Source of the DNA: JBHHUI01 sp965248775 | Lineage (GTDB): Bacteria > Chloroflexota > Anaerolineae > Anaerolineales > JBHHUI01 | Assembly: GCA_965248775.1 (NCBI GenBank) | Contig: OZ252150.1 | Span: 2,418,001-2,482,000 of the forward strand | Length of the DNA stretch: 64,000 nucleotides | Direction: 5' to 3' | Shown: positions 16,976-24,885 of the stretch, piece after piece | Layout of the letters: the number at the start of each line of letters is the position of its first letter | Numbering within the stretch: position 1 is the stretch's first letter | The notes under the pieces: model-generated | Seen by the model: only the letters and a program-made list of their open reading frames with translations | Database searches by the model: none | What the model was told of the DNA's origin: nothing | Position numbers and translations under genes: made by a program

Positions 16976-17794
16976 GGTAGTGGTTACATGGTAACTGATG
17001 GGGACCACGCTGTATTGTAGTAATGGAGATACAACTTGAGTACAGCTTCATGGTAAACGTCGGACTTGGAGAAAGAAAGAGTTTTGCGCACGAAGCGAGC
17101 CAGTCTCTGGCGCAAGGTGTTGTTCCAGCGTTCCACGTGAGATGTCTGGCCGCTTTCTTTGCCGACACTTTGGTGAGTGTCGTTTGGTAAAACCTTCTGG
17201 TAAGCGTGCCAGAAGTCGCTGAAGGAGCAACACGCTTTGTAGGATGCTGGGATGGATTTCCATAACGCGCGACAACTTTTTTCACTGCGGTCGCCAATAA
17301 AATAGGCCACCACTTGGCGCGTGCGCCGACACAGCGCGACCCATATCCAACGTTTATCGTTTTTTGTGCGTACAAATGACCATAATTCATCCAATTCCAG
17401 CACATCATCCGTTTTTACGGTTTCTAAAGTGTCAGCCAGGTTCGGCATAGCGCCGGCCTTCTCCAGAATCCAGCGTGCTAATGTCTGCCGCGCGATGCCA
17501 AAGATGCGCTCAATGCCGCGCATACTGGCTCGCTCTCGATAGGTGCGTAGGACAAATTCTCTGATGAACTCAGGATAAGAACGGCTTTGCGGTTCCAACA
17601 TTCCATAAGCGGCGCAATCGAGACAATGAAACTTCTGACCGCCTTTATAGTCTGTACCATTCTTGACAATGTTGAGGCTCCTGCACTTTGAACACTCATG
17701 CGTGATGACACTCTAGATCATTTTGGCGCTCCTCTGTTTGGCAGGCCAACAACTTACTTTTTCCAGACTCATCAGTCAACATGTAACCACTACC
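16976..17794 (-). mobile_element. IS1-family insertion sequence, 819 bp, nested in the IS701 element
   Basis: Both ends start GGTAGTGGTTACATG and stay similar through ACTGATG (16976 onward; complement ending at 17794). An 8-bp GGGCAAGT duplication flanks it. Size is that of a classic IS1 (about 770-820 bp). Confidence 0.9.
16984..17721 (-). pseudogene. IS1-family transposase with amber stop at codon 3
   Basis: One long frame carries an N-terminal zinc ribbon (HECSKCRSLNIVKNGTDY, then KFHCLDCAAYG) equivalent to InsA, and a DDE domain equivalent to InsB: LELDELWSFV (first Asp), SFSDFWHAYQKV (second Asp), TSHVERWNNTLRQRLARFVR (Glu). It thus belongs to the single-ORF IS1 group. The natural start appears to be ATG 17719-17721, nine bases behind GAGGAG, but codon 3 is TAG (17713-17715). 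The next ATG in this frame (17604-17606 region, MLEPQSRSYPEF) would lose the zinc ribbon. The frame is otherwise undamaged to its stop at 16984, so the loss looks recent. Confidence 0.8.
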
Positions 17795-17802
17795 GGGCAA
17801 GT
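17795..17802 (+). repeat. Target site duplication (right) of the nested IS1-type element
   Basis: GGGCAAGT, identical to 16968-16975. Confidence 0.88.
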
Positions 17803-18339
17803 AAAGTTCGCGGTCAATCAAGGTGTGCCCCGCGCCACCCGCATACGCCAGGAAGACCCCGACCTGAGAGTTCTCGACGCGCCCGGCAGTGCCGCTGTAC
17901 TGCCGGGCGACACCTGCGGAGTGACGACCCTTCTTGACGAACCCCGTTTCGTCGACGATCAGGACCGCTGTGGCATCGCTCAGATAATCGCGCACATATT
18001 GTTGCAGGTCATCGCGCACCTGGTCGGCGTCCCACAGCGCCCGCCCGAGCAGATGTTGCAGGCCGTAGGGCGTCGGCTGTCCGAGCGCCTCCGCCAGCTG
18101 CCAGCTGTGCTTGCGCTCTGCATTGCTCAGCAACCCGCGCAAATAGCCCAGCGCTTGCTCCCGCGCTTCCGCCCGGGCGAACCGCGCGCCAATGCGTTGT
18201 GCGACTTCCAGCAGTGCATCGGCCCAGCCCTGCACGACGGCCAGATCGGTTATGCCATTATCAACACGTCCGTTTGTCATTGGTATCTTCGCCCCCTTGT
18301 CGGAGCCAAACGATACCACATTTATCTACAACTGTAGTA

Positions 18340-18343
18340 CTAG
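18340..18343 (+). repeat. Target site duplication CTAG (right) of the IS701-type element
   Basis: Second copy of CTAG, next to the stranded 3' end of the DUF3052-like gene. Confidence 0.7.
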
Positions 18344-18394
18344 GCGCGCGAGTCTGCGCTGCGGTTTGTGATTCGGAAGGCGGATCGCAGCTAG
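18344..18394 (+). pseudogene. Stranded 3' remnant of the DUF3052-like gene
   Basis: Reads ARESALRFVIRKADRS and a TAG stop at 18392-18394, in the same frame as the part before the insertion at 15680-16057. It matches the usual ...LRFVIR end of the family. No start codon of its own. Confidence 0.7.
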
Positions 18395-18685
18395 CCAGCG
18401 GAGTCATCCGATGGCGCGTCGTCGTTATAATCTGCGTACTATTCCCCGGCAACGCCACTCTCTTGGTCACAAACGCTCGGAAAGGCTCCGTAAGCGTTTG
18501 CTGATCATTCTCCTCCAGCTACGCGGCCAAAGGGCCAAATTTAATGAATCCTTGTTGGCGAGTATAGCGGCATTCCAGCACTCCTTGAGCGAGAATCCGG
18601 TACTGTCGGAACGTCTGGTAAGAGAGGTTTATGGGTGGTGTGATTTTGCGACCGGTCGGCGCCAGCGGATTAGGAGGTGATCTTT
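18395..18685. other. Intergenic region with one copy of a 58-bp repeat
   Basis: No credible gene; the frames here have no recognisable features. It contains a TATAAT at 18426-18431 without clear -35, and the repeat copy at 18571-18628. Confidence 0.4.
18571..18628 (+). repeat. Dispersed 58-bp repeat, copy 1
   Basis: Begins CATTCCAGCAC and continues with GAATCCGG, ACTGTCGGAACGTCTG and GAGGT. About 48 of 58 positions match copy 2 at 19426-19483, in the same orientation. The CATTCCAGC...GCGGGAATC part has the look of REP/MITE-like repeats that are common in bacterial genomes. Confidence 0.75.
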
Positions 18686-18730
18686 ATGGATTTAGACAAA
18701 GGGAATGCGTGTTGGGTGAGTAGCTCTTGA
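18686..18730 (+). CDS. Possible 14-residue leader peptide coupled to the lipoprotein gene
   Basis: ATG at 18686 lies 5-6 nt behind AGGAGGTGATC, the best Shine-Dalgarno match in the window. The frame MDLDKGNACWVSSS ends with TGA at 18728-18730, which overlaps the TTG start of the lipoprotein (TTGA, 18727-18730). That arrangement is typical of translational coupling. It may be a regulatory leader or simply a ribosome loading site; the peptide resembles nothing I know. Confidence 0.4.
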   Translation: MDLDKGNACWVSSS

Positions 18731-19317
18731 AAAAGCGACAGATAGGAAATCTACGCTTGGTTGTGGTTAACCTGCTAATTAGCGGGAGCCTGGCAGCCTG
18801 CCAGACAGCAGCCATTCAACCGACAGATGCATCGCCTTCTGGACAAGCGGGAGGCGCTGCATCCATTGCTGCTGGGCTGATCCAACTTCAAGACCCTCTG
18901 GACGAGCCGGAATACTATTGCGTCGATGTTCCTGGGGCTGGCCTAAGCTTGAATTTGCAAGGCGCACTCCAGGCGCATACCTGCAAACTAAGCGCTGCCG
19001 AAGACGAAACTTTCACCTTCAATTATCCATCGGTGGGACAAATCTATATGGAAGCCTACGAGCTGTGCGTCGAAGCAGACAGCGCCGCGGCTGGGGCTGA
19101 GCTTCGCCTTCAGGAATGTGCTGACCAGCCCCGGCAGCACTTTGAATATGATGACGGGCAGATCCGGCTGCGCGCTGTTGGTGAGGAGACGTTGTGCCTG
19201 GCGATTGCACCGGGCGCCGGGACGCCAACCGGCGGCCCGAGCCATCTGCGGCGCGATTTGGGATTACAAACGTGCAGCGAGGTTGCAGCGGCGCTATCGG
19301 AGTGGGAAATTCCTTGA
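18727..19317 (+). CDS. Lipoprotein with ricin-type (beta-trefoil) lectin-like domain
   Basis: TTG start at 18727, overlapping the stop of the short upstream frame. A lipoprotein signal ends in SGSLAAC (Cys at about residue 25), followed by a Ser/Gly/Ala-rich linker. Residues about 60-196 show three repeats of about 40-45 residues: YYCVDVPGAGLSLNLQGALQ, then YELCVEADSAAAGAELRLQEC, then ETLCLAIAPGAG, with regularly spaced Cys and LxLQxC endings as in ricin B-type trefoils; the QxW motifs are degenerate (QHFEY, SEWEI). It is probably exposed on the cell surface and may bind a glycan; that is an inference. It sits between two direct copies of the 58-bp repeat, which hints at mobility or recombination. 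Confidence 0.62.
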   Translation: MKKRQIGNLRLVVVNLLISGSLAACQTAAIQPTDASPSGQAGGAASIAAGLIQLQDPLDEPEYYCVDVPGAGLSLNLQGALQAHTCKLSAAEDETFTFNYPSVGQIYMEAYELCVEADSAAAGAELRLQECADQPRQHFEYDDGQIRLRAVGEETLCLAIAPGAGTPTGGPSHLRRDLGLQTCSEVAAALSEWEIP

Positions 19318-19425
19318 TTTAGAAATGTAGAATTTATCGGATAGTCGCCCGCTGGTGGCTTTTGATCCTTGCCTGCGCATCAAACTGTGTCTGCGAATCA
19401 ATTTCTTGCAAACGGCTGAAAGCGT

Positions 19426-19483
19426 CATTCCAGCACGCCGTTAGCGGGAATCCGGAACTGTCGGAACGTCTGCCATGTGAGGT
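19426..19483 (+). repeat. Dispersed 58-bp repeat, copy 2
   Basis: Same orientation as 18571-18628; ends 14 bp before the next start codon. Shared cores include GAATCCGG and ACTGTCGGAACGTCTG. Confidence 0.75.
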
Positions 19484-19497
19484 AGGATAATTCGGAC

Positions 19498-20289
19498 ATG
19501 CAAACATTCTCTATCGCACGCTCGCGCCTGACGTCACATCTCGGTTGGACGCGCCATAGCTACTACCTGCTAAGCGCCTTTGTGGCGACTCTGTTTGTGA
19601 TTGGTGTGGTTTGGTGGCCGCTGGTGGAGGAGCAGCTTGCCTGGATCGATTGGTCGCAGCCTTTATGGTTGCAGATGGATTGGCTGCTGCTGGGCGTCTT
19701 TGCGGTGATGTCGCTGCTGATCATGGCCGGTGCAGACCTGAAAGCCGATGTACAGCTTGTGTTTGTTGGGTTCTTCGGCGGACTGGTGATCGAGAGTTGG
19801 GGTACGCAAACTGAGTTGTGGACGTATTACACGCTGGAGCGTCCGCCCTTATGGATCCTACCCGCGTGGCCGATTGCGACGCTATCCATCGACCGGCTCT
19901 ACCGCATGCTCAACCGGGCTAGCCCTGATCCAAAAGCAACGTACTTTCGCTGGGCCTATTGGGCCCTGCTGCCGGCGTTCTATGTGCTTATGGTGCTCTT
20001 TGTTTGGCCGACTGTGGACAAGTCGCTGACGATGATGGCTTTAGGCATCAGCCTGCTGATCGTGCTCACGCCGACAGACCATCGCATAGCCTTGCTCACC
20101 TTTGTTGCCGGGAGTGCGTTAGGATACTTCCTCGAATTGTGGGGGACGACGCGCGCCTGCTGGACATATTACACGCATGAGACGCCGCCATTCTTCGCCG
20201 TGCTGGCACACGGCTTTGCGGCCGTGGTGTTCTGGCGGGCGGGGCTGCTCATCCGTCCGGTGGCGGCGCTGCTTAGGGCGAATCGATAG
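19498..20289 (+). CDS. Multi-pass membrane protein of unknown function with an internal repeat
   Basis: 263 residues with about seven hydrophobic segments. Two related blocks are visible: VIESWGTQTELWTYYTLERPPLW (from about residue 96) and FLELWGTTRACWTYYTHETPPFF (from about residue 212), each at the end of a membrane helix. The shared pattern is E-x-WGT-(4-5)-WTYYT-x-E-x-PP. The conserved Glu, Trp and Tyr residues near the membrane face could form an active or binding site, as in carotenoid-modifying membrane enzymes, but I cannot assign a family. ATG 19498 has a weak ribosome site. It is convergent with the ABC exporter genes, 28 bp apart. Confidence 0.75.
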   Translation: MQTFSIARSRLTSHLGWTRHSYYLLSAFVATLFVIGVVWWPLVEEQLAWIDWSQPLWLQMDWLLLGVFAVMSLLIMAGADLKADVQLVFVGFFGGLVIESWGTQTELWTYYTLERPPLWILPAWPIATLSIDRLYRMLNRASPDPKATYFRWAYWALLPAFYVLMVLFVWPTVDKSLTMMALGISLLIVLTPTDHRIALLTFVAGSALGYFLELWGTTRACWTYYTHETPPFFAVLAHGFAAVVFWRAGLLIRPVAALLRANR

Positions 20290-20317
20290 ACTTTTGAGTT
20301 CTTGGTGATCTAGATCA

Positions 20318-22312
20318 TCAGGCCGGCAACATTTTCTCCACTACGCGGCCATTACTTTCGGCAGGTGTGTCTTCCTCGTGCCGGAACTGACTCATATAAA
20401 GCTCGTAATAGACGCCCTTCTTTTCCAATAGTTCCGCATGTCTGCCGCGTTCGACAATGCGGCCCTGATCAAGCACGATGACCTGATCGGCGTTGCGGAT
20501 CGTGCTCAGTCTGTGCGCGATCACGATGCTCGTGCGTCCGGCGAGCAGTTCGTCGAACGCTTTTTGGATCAGGCGTTCAGTGCGTGTGTCAACACTGGAG
20601 GTGGCCTCGTCTAAGATCAGTATACGTGGGTCCGCCAGCGCCGCGCGGGCAATGGAAAGCAACTGGCGCTGTCCCTGACTTAGGCCGCTGCCCCGTTCCC
20701 CAAGCTCTGTCTGATACCCCTCCGGCAAGCGTTCGATGAACGAGTCGGCGCGCGCTAACTTTGCAGCAGAAACCACTTCCTCATCCGTGGCTTCCGGTCG
20801 GCCAAAGCGGATGTTCTCCATGACAGTCGTTGTGAATAGAAAGGTGTCTTGCAACACAATCCCGATCTGGCGGCGCAAACTGGCTGCGGTCACATCGCGC
20901 ACATCTACACCATCTATTTTCACCGCGCCTGCGGTGACATCCCAGAAGCGTGGGATCAGATTTGCAATGGTGGTTTTACCGGCACCTGTTGGGCCGACAA
21001 TAGCCAACGTTGTCCCGGCTGCCACTTTCAGGTTGACATCTGCTAATACTGGTTCATCGGGCTTATAGGAAGCTGAGACTGAATCCAATTCCAGTTCTCC
21101 CTTGATGGTATGCATATCGCGCGCGGCTGGTTTGTCCTGCAATTGCGGTGTGACATCCAACAGGCCGAAGATGCGCTCGCCACTTGCAATGGCGTTCTGA
21201 ACATTGGCCCAGAGCACAGCGATTTGCTGGATAGGTTGATTGAAGCGCTGCGCGTAAACCAGGAAAGTGACGACGAGTCCGAGCGAAATGGTTGTTCCGA
21301 ACAGACTGGTTCCGCGTAAGAGCACATTGCCACCCACGACCGCCACGATGGCGAGCGCGAGGTATCCGAACGCTTCCAATGTCGGGGCCAGGGCGCTGGT
21401 ATAGCTGACCGCGCGGATGTTTGCATCGCGGTTAGCGGCATTTGTGAGTTTGAAGTTTTCGATGTTTTCGTCCGTACGGTTGAAGGCCTGCACTTCCCGC
21501 ACGGCGGAGATCGTCTCTTGCAATTCGGCGTTGACCCCACCCATTTCTGCGCGCGACACGCGAAAGGCTTTCCGCGCCTGATTGGAAAACCACAGCGTTG
21601 TAATGACCATCGCCGGCAATATTGCCAGGCTGATAAGCGCATACGGTAGATTAATGACGAGCATATTGTAAGCGATCCACGAGATCAGGAGCACACCACG
21701 TGCGACATTGATCAGCGCGAAATTGATTGCTTGCGAAACCGCTTCTGTATCGTTCGTGATGCGACTCATCAGGTCGCCGGCTTCGTTCTCAGAGTAATAC
21801 CCCAGCGAAAGGCGATGCAGATGCGCGAATACATCCACGCGCAATTCACGCAGCACACGCTGGCCGGCGAGGTTGAGAGTATAAAACGAGAAGCCGGTAA
21901 GTACAGCGCTGCTCAAATACAGCCCTACGACACGCAAGATCAACCCGCCAAGTCCGGCAGTGCGTGCTTCATCCGATATATCGGCAGCTGCTTGCGGCGC
22001 ATACCAGCAATTGGATTCAGAGGCTGCGAGACCCTGTCCGGCAGCCGAATCTGAGAAGGCCTCTGCGCCGGGGAAGTTATTAAACGCATTACCCGCGGGT
22101 TGTACAAAATAACAATCCACAGCTTGCCCGATAAGCTGCGGGGCGCGCACCTGTGTCCAGGTGGAGGCGCCGATCAGCAAAACTGAGAGCAATACGAGCG
22201 GCCAGTATGGTTTAAAGTATTGCGCGAAGCGAGCCAGCGTTGTACTGACCTTTTGCGGTTTCAAGTCGTCGTGACTCATTATCCGCCGAAGTCCATCAGG
22301 GGAACCAAACAT
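20318..22312 (-). CDS. ABC exporter subunit (membrane domain plus ATPase), catalytically complete half
   Basis: 664 residues: six membrane segments (about 30-365) and a C-terminal nucleotide-binding domain. Walker A GPTGAGKTTIA, an unusual signature LSQGQRQ, Walker B ILILDEATSSVD with the catalytic Glu, and switch His in VIAHRLST are all present. A longer outer loop after segment 1 contains two Cys (DCYFVQ and SNCWYA). It pairs with the gene just upstream (36 bp apart) to form a heterodimeric exporter of the TM287/288 or LmrCD type. Substrate unknown; lipids or drugs are usual. Under probable control of the MarR gene at the head of the operon. Confidence 0.92.
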   Translation of the reverse strand: MFGSPDGLRRIMSHDDLKPQKVSTTLARFAQYFKPYWPLVLLSVLLIGASTWTQVRAPQLIGQAVDCYFVQPAGNAFNNFPGAEAFSDSAAGQGLAASESNCWYAPQAAADISDEARTAGLGGLILRVVGLYLSSAVLTGFSFYTLNLAGQRVLRELRVDVFAHLHRLSLGYYSENEAGDLMSRITNDTEAVSQAINFALINVARGVLLISWIAYNMLVINLPYALISLAILPAMVITTLWFSNQARKAFRVSRAEMGGVNAELQETISAVREVQAFNRTDENIENFKLTNAANRDANIRAVSYTSALAPTLEAFGYLALAIVAVVGGNVLLRGTSLFGTTISLGLVVTFLVYAQRFNQPIQQIAVLWANVQNAIASGERIFGLLDVTPQLQDKPAARDMHTIKGELELDSVSASYKPDEPVLADVNLKVAAGTTLAIVGPTGAGKTTIANLIPRFWDVTAGAVKIDGVDVRDVTAASLRRQIGIVLQDTFLFTTTVMENIRFGRPEATDEEVVSAAKLARADSFIERLPEGYQTELGERGSGLSQGQRQLLSIARAALADPRILILDEATSSVDTRTERLIQKAFDELLAGRTSIVIAHRLSTIRNADQVIVLDQGRIVERGRHAELLEKKGVYYELYMSQFRHEEDTPAESNGRVVEKMLPA

Positions 22313-22347
22313 CTAATTGCTCCAATTTACTTTCATTCGTTTTGTAC

Positions 22348-24279
22348 TCAGGCAGGTACTATTTCGGTTGGCATCGCCGCCGGGGCATCTTCGACGAGTT
22401 GTGAATGGTAAATCTCGGCGTAGATCGGGCTGTCTTCCATCAGGTCGGCATGCCGGCCACTGGCGACCACTGTACCCTTATCGAGCACCAGAATCTGATC
22501 GGCGTTAATCACTGTGGAGATGCGTTGTGCGATCACGAAACTTGTACGCCCTTCCATCAACTGATCGAGCGCTGCTTGGATGTGCGCTTCGGTCACCAGA
22601 TCCACGCTACTGGTTGAATCATCCAGGATCAGGATGCGCGGTTCGAGTAGCAGCGCGCGCGCAATTGCGATGCGTTGCTTTTGACCGCCGCTCAGGGTTG
22701 TGCCGCGTTCGCCCACCGGGGTGTCGTAACCTTGCGGGAAAGAGACAATGAATTCGTGGGCAGCCGCAGCCTGCGCAGCTGCAACAACTTCGTCCTGAGG
22801 AGCTTCCGGCCGACCGAAGGCAATATTGTCACGAATGGTTCCGCTGAACAGCGTCGTCTCCTGCAGCACAATGCCGATTTGCGAGCGCAATGAGTCCAGC
22901 GTTACGTCGCGAATGTCGTGACCGCCGATTTTGATCGCGCCCTCCGATGGATCGTAGAAGCGTGGCAGCAAGTTGATGATCGTGGTCTTGCCGGAACCGG
23001 TGGCACCCAGCAAGGCCACCGTCTGCCCGGGTTCGGCTTCGAATGAAACTTCGTGCAGCACCGGCTCACCACTATTGAAATAGCGGAAGGTCACGTTTTC
23101 GAAAGCGACGCTACCGTCCAGTGTTGGTAACTCGGTCGAATCAGGCTTGTCGGCGACTTCGTTGCGCGCGTCGAGGATTTCGAAGATACGTTCCGCGGAA
23201 GCTGAGGCCTGTCCCATCTGTGTAATGATGAAACCGAACTGAGCGAGCGGGAGAAAGATATAAATCAGGTACAGACTGAATTCCTGCCACTCGCCGAGTG
23301 TAAGCGTGCCACCGATAATCTGGACACCACCAAAGTACAACGTCGCTGCCTGACCGAGATTGGCAATGAGGAACGTGAGAGGGAACAAGATGGTGAACAT
23401 GCGCAGGAGCCGAATATGCTGGTCCATCAGAATGTCGGCGGACGTATTGAATTTTGCCTGTTCGTTTTTCTCGCGGGTGAAGGCTTTGACGACGCGAATG
23501 CCTGCCAAGTTTTCCAGTAACACGGTATTGAGCGCCGAGAGTTTGATCTGCACTTGTTCAAACATTGGGCGCACCCGCGATCCGAAGATGATGAAAAGCA
23601 CGAGCGTAACCGGCAACACCGGCAGCACTGTCAGCGCTAACCGGGCATTCGTGTTGAAGAGTACAATGAGCGTGCCGGTCAACAAGAAGATCGCGCCCAC
23701 GAGCTGCACCAATCCCTGGCCGATAAACAGGCGAACTTTCTCAACATCATCCGTGGCACGCACCATGAGTTGGCCGGTGCGGTTGCGGTCGTGATAAGAA
23801 AACGAGAGGCGTTGGATCTTGTCGAACAGATCGTTGCGCATATCGAAAGCCACCTGCTGCGAATTGCGCTCGGCAGTAAAAACCTGCAGGAAACCAAAAA
23901 GCCCGCGCAGAATTGCGAAGACCACAATTCCAATCCCGGCAGTGATCAGAGTGCGTTCGGCATTGCCGGCATCGACAGCAAGTTTTTCCGCAGTTGTGCC
24001 AAGTGTCTCTAGCAGTTGCGCCAGCGCGGTGGCCGGAATCTGTTCGAGGCGTGACACAATTGCATTGGCAAATACACCGCTCGTAACCGAGTCGATGATG
24101 TTGCGCACCATACGCGGAATAGCCAGTTGTGAGAGGCTGGCGACCAGCATGAACAAATAGGGCAACAGAGCCTGGAAGCTATAGCGCCGCAGGTATTGCA
24201 CCGAACGACCCAAGCCGGGTCCGATAGGACTGCCTCGGCGCCGGTCGCGCATCTTTTTGCGCCGGGAATTAAATGACAC
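22348..24279 (-). CDS. ABC exporter subunit with degenerate ATPase site
   Basis: GTG start at 24277-24279 chosen: GGAGA lies 7 nt before it, and any longer frame would run antisense through the MarR gene. 643 residues: six membrane segments, then an ATPase domain with Walker A GATGSGKTT and canonical signature LSGGQKQR. The catalytic Glu is Asp (ILILDDSTSSVD) and the switch His is Gln (VIAQRIST). These are the changes known from the degenerate site of heterodimeric exporters, so this half is expected to bind but hardly hydrolyse ATP at its own Walker site. It supplies the good signature motif to its partner. Confidence 0.92.
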   Translation of the reverse strand: MSFNSRRKKMRDRRRGSPIGPGLGRSVQYLRRYSFQALLPYLFMLVASLSQLAIPRMVRNIIDSVTSGVFANAIVSRLEQIPATALAQLLETLGTTAEKLAVDAGNAERTLITAGIGIVVFAILRGLFGFLQVFTAERNSQQVAFDMRNDLFDKIQRLSFSYHDRNRTGQLMVRATDDVEKVRLFIGQGLVQLVGAIFLLTGTLIVLFNTNARLALTVLPVLPVTLVLFIIFGSRVRPMFEQVQIKLSALNTVLLENLAGIRVVKAFTREKNEQAKFNTSADILMDQHIRLLRMFTILFPLTFLIANLGQAATLYFGGVQIIGGTLTLGEWQEFSLYLIYIFLPLAQFGFIITQMGQASASAERIFEILDARNEVADKPDSTELPTLDGSVAFENVTFRYFNSGEPVLHEVSFEAEPGQTVALLGATGSGKTTIINLLPRFYDPSEGAIKIGGHDIRDVTLDSLRSQIGIVLQETTLFSGTIRDNIAFGRPEAPQDEVVAAAQAAAAHEFIVSFPQGYDTPVGERGTTLSGGQKQRIAIARALLLEPRILILDDSTSSVDLVTEAHIQAALDQLMEGRTSFVIAQRISTVINADQILVLDKGTVVASGRHADLMEDSPIYAEIYHSQLVEDAPAAMPTEIVPA

Positions 24280-24305
24280 AGTTGATCTCCATATCTGAAA
24301 TTTGA

Positions 24306-24755
24306 TTACTCTTCGGCATCGAGCTGCCGGGCAGCCTCTGTAAGCAAAGACAGGGCTGTGGAAATAGGAGCTTGCTCCTCGGCAGAGAGCGAGTCGGTGA
24401 GGCGTTCCATCCAGCGACGCCGGGCGGCGACGGCCTGCTGGATCAAGTCCTGACCCGAATCGGTGAGGGCAAGTTGTTTCACGCGGCGGTCGTTTGGGTC
24501 TTCGCTGCGGTCGACCAGCCCGAGTTGCACCAGACGATCTACCAATTGGCTGGCAGCCGCGTTGGTCACACCTAGATGATTGCCGATTTGCGAAACCCCA
24601 CATTCACCACCAAAATGTAGGCGCATTAAGGTATGGATTTGTCCGGGGGAAAGGCCGGACTCATCCATGAAGCGTTTGTATTCACGCATGGAGCGCCGCA
24701 TGAATACTTCGGCCCATTCGTGGAGGACTTCTGAGAGTTGTTTAGCTTGTGACAT
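24306..24755 (-). CDS. MarR-family transcriptional regulator
   Basis: 149 residues. The winged helix core is visible: LSPGQIHTLMRLHFGGECGV, SQIGNHLGVTNAAASQLVDRL (recognition helix), VDRSEDPNDRRVKQLALTDSG (wing). It is the first gene of a three-gene minus-strand operon with the two ABC exporter subunits, 26 bp ahead of the first. MarR repressors linked to exporters usually respond to a toxic ligand that the pump removes. A palindrome lies 18 bp upstream of its start and is its likely operator. A start at 24755 without a strong ribosome site is the only sensible choice. Confidence 0.92.
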   Translation of the reverse strand: MSQAKQLSEVLHEWAEVFMRRSMREYKRFMDESGLSPGQIHTLMRLHFGGECGVSQIGNHLGVTNAAASQLVDRLVQLGLVDRSEDPNDRRVKQLALTDSGQDLIQQAVAARRRWMERLTDSLSAEEQAPISTALSLLTEAARQLDAEE

Positions 24756-24772
24756 AGTTAAGAATTCTAATT

Positions 24773-24790
24773 AGTTAAGTTCGCTTAACT
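24773..24790. promoter_or_regulatory. Palindromic operator of the MarR regulator
   Basis: AGTTAAG (24773-24779) and CTTAACT (24784-24790) flank TTCG; a further half-site TAGTTAAG occurs at 24755-24762. MarR sites are usually 16-20 bp palindromes at the promoter of the regulator. Confidence 0.6.
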
Positions 24791-24885
24791 TATCACGATC
24801 TGCGCTGATCGTCAAGGAATAGAATCCTTGGCACACATTCTGCACCCAAATGACTATGCAGCTATGCTATAGAGGGAGGTGTTCG

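Larger units (their letters stand above)
16060..18280 (-). pseudogene. IS701-family transposase, split by IS1 insertion and frameshifted
   Basis: The N-terminal part (18280 down to about 17795) has VLIVDETGFVKKGRHSAG, with the first catalytic Asp, and RVENSQVGVFLAYA, typical of IS701. It breaks at RELYLP and resumes after the IS1 element at about 16967 with KEWTNDPVRCASVGIP. The rest holds AAWVTGDSVYGDD (second Asp) and SRWAIEVTFEAAKGEVGLDQYEVR (Glu). The two parts join in frame when the IS1 element and one 8-bp copy are removed. A second lesion near 16230-16260 shifts the frame before the natural C-terminus (APPRPLVRLSVAEIRRLLWR, to 16060). It is therefore doubly disabled. Start ATG 18280 follows a GGGGGCGAAG run; a GTG at 18319 is possible. 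Confidence 0.85.
16058..18339 (-). mobile_element. IS701-family insertion sequence, interrupted by an IS1-family element
   Basis: Ends TACTACAGTTGTAGATAAAT (16058-) and its complement (to 18339) are perfect inverted repeats of at least 21 bp, flanked by CTAG. Without the nested 819-bp element and its 8-bp duplication the element is about 1455 bp, normal for IS701. It is inserted in the 3' end of the DUF3052-like gene. Confidence 0.9.

Noticed and set aside
16224..17408. 394-codon minus frame covering parts of two transposases
   Set aside because: It is a chimera across the IS1/IS701 junction: its first third lies out of frame in the IS1 element and only the rest is IS701 transposase. Not a real protein.
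18411..18680. 89-codon basic frame upstream of the lectin-like lipoprotein
   Set aside because: It runs through the 58-bp repeat, has no ribosome site and an arginine-rich composition typical of shadow frames.
22348..24603. Longer start (751 codons) for the ABC exporter subunit
   Set aside because: The extra N-terminus is antisense to the MarR gene. GTG 24279 has a good ribosome site and gives normal family length.
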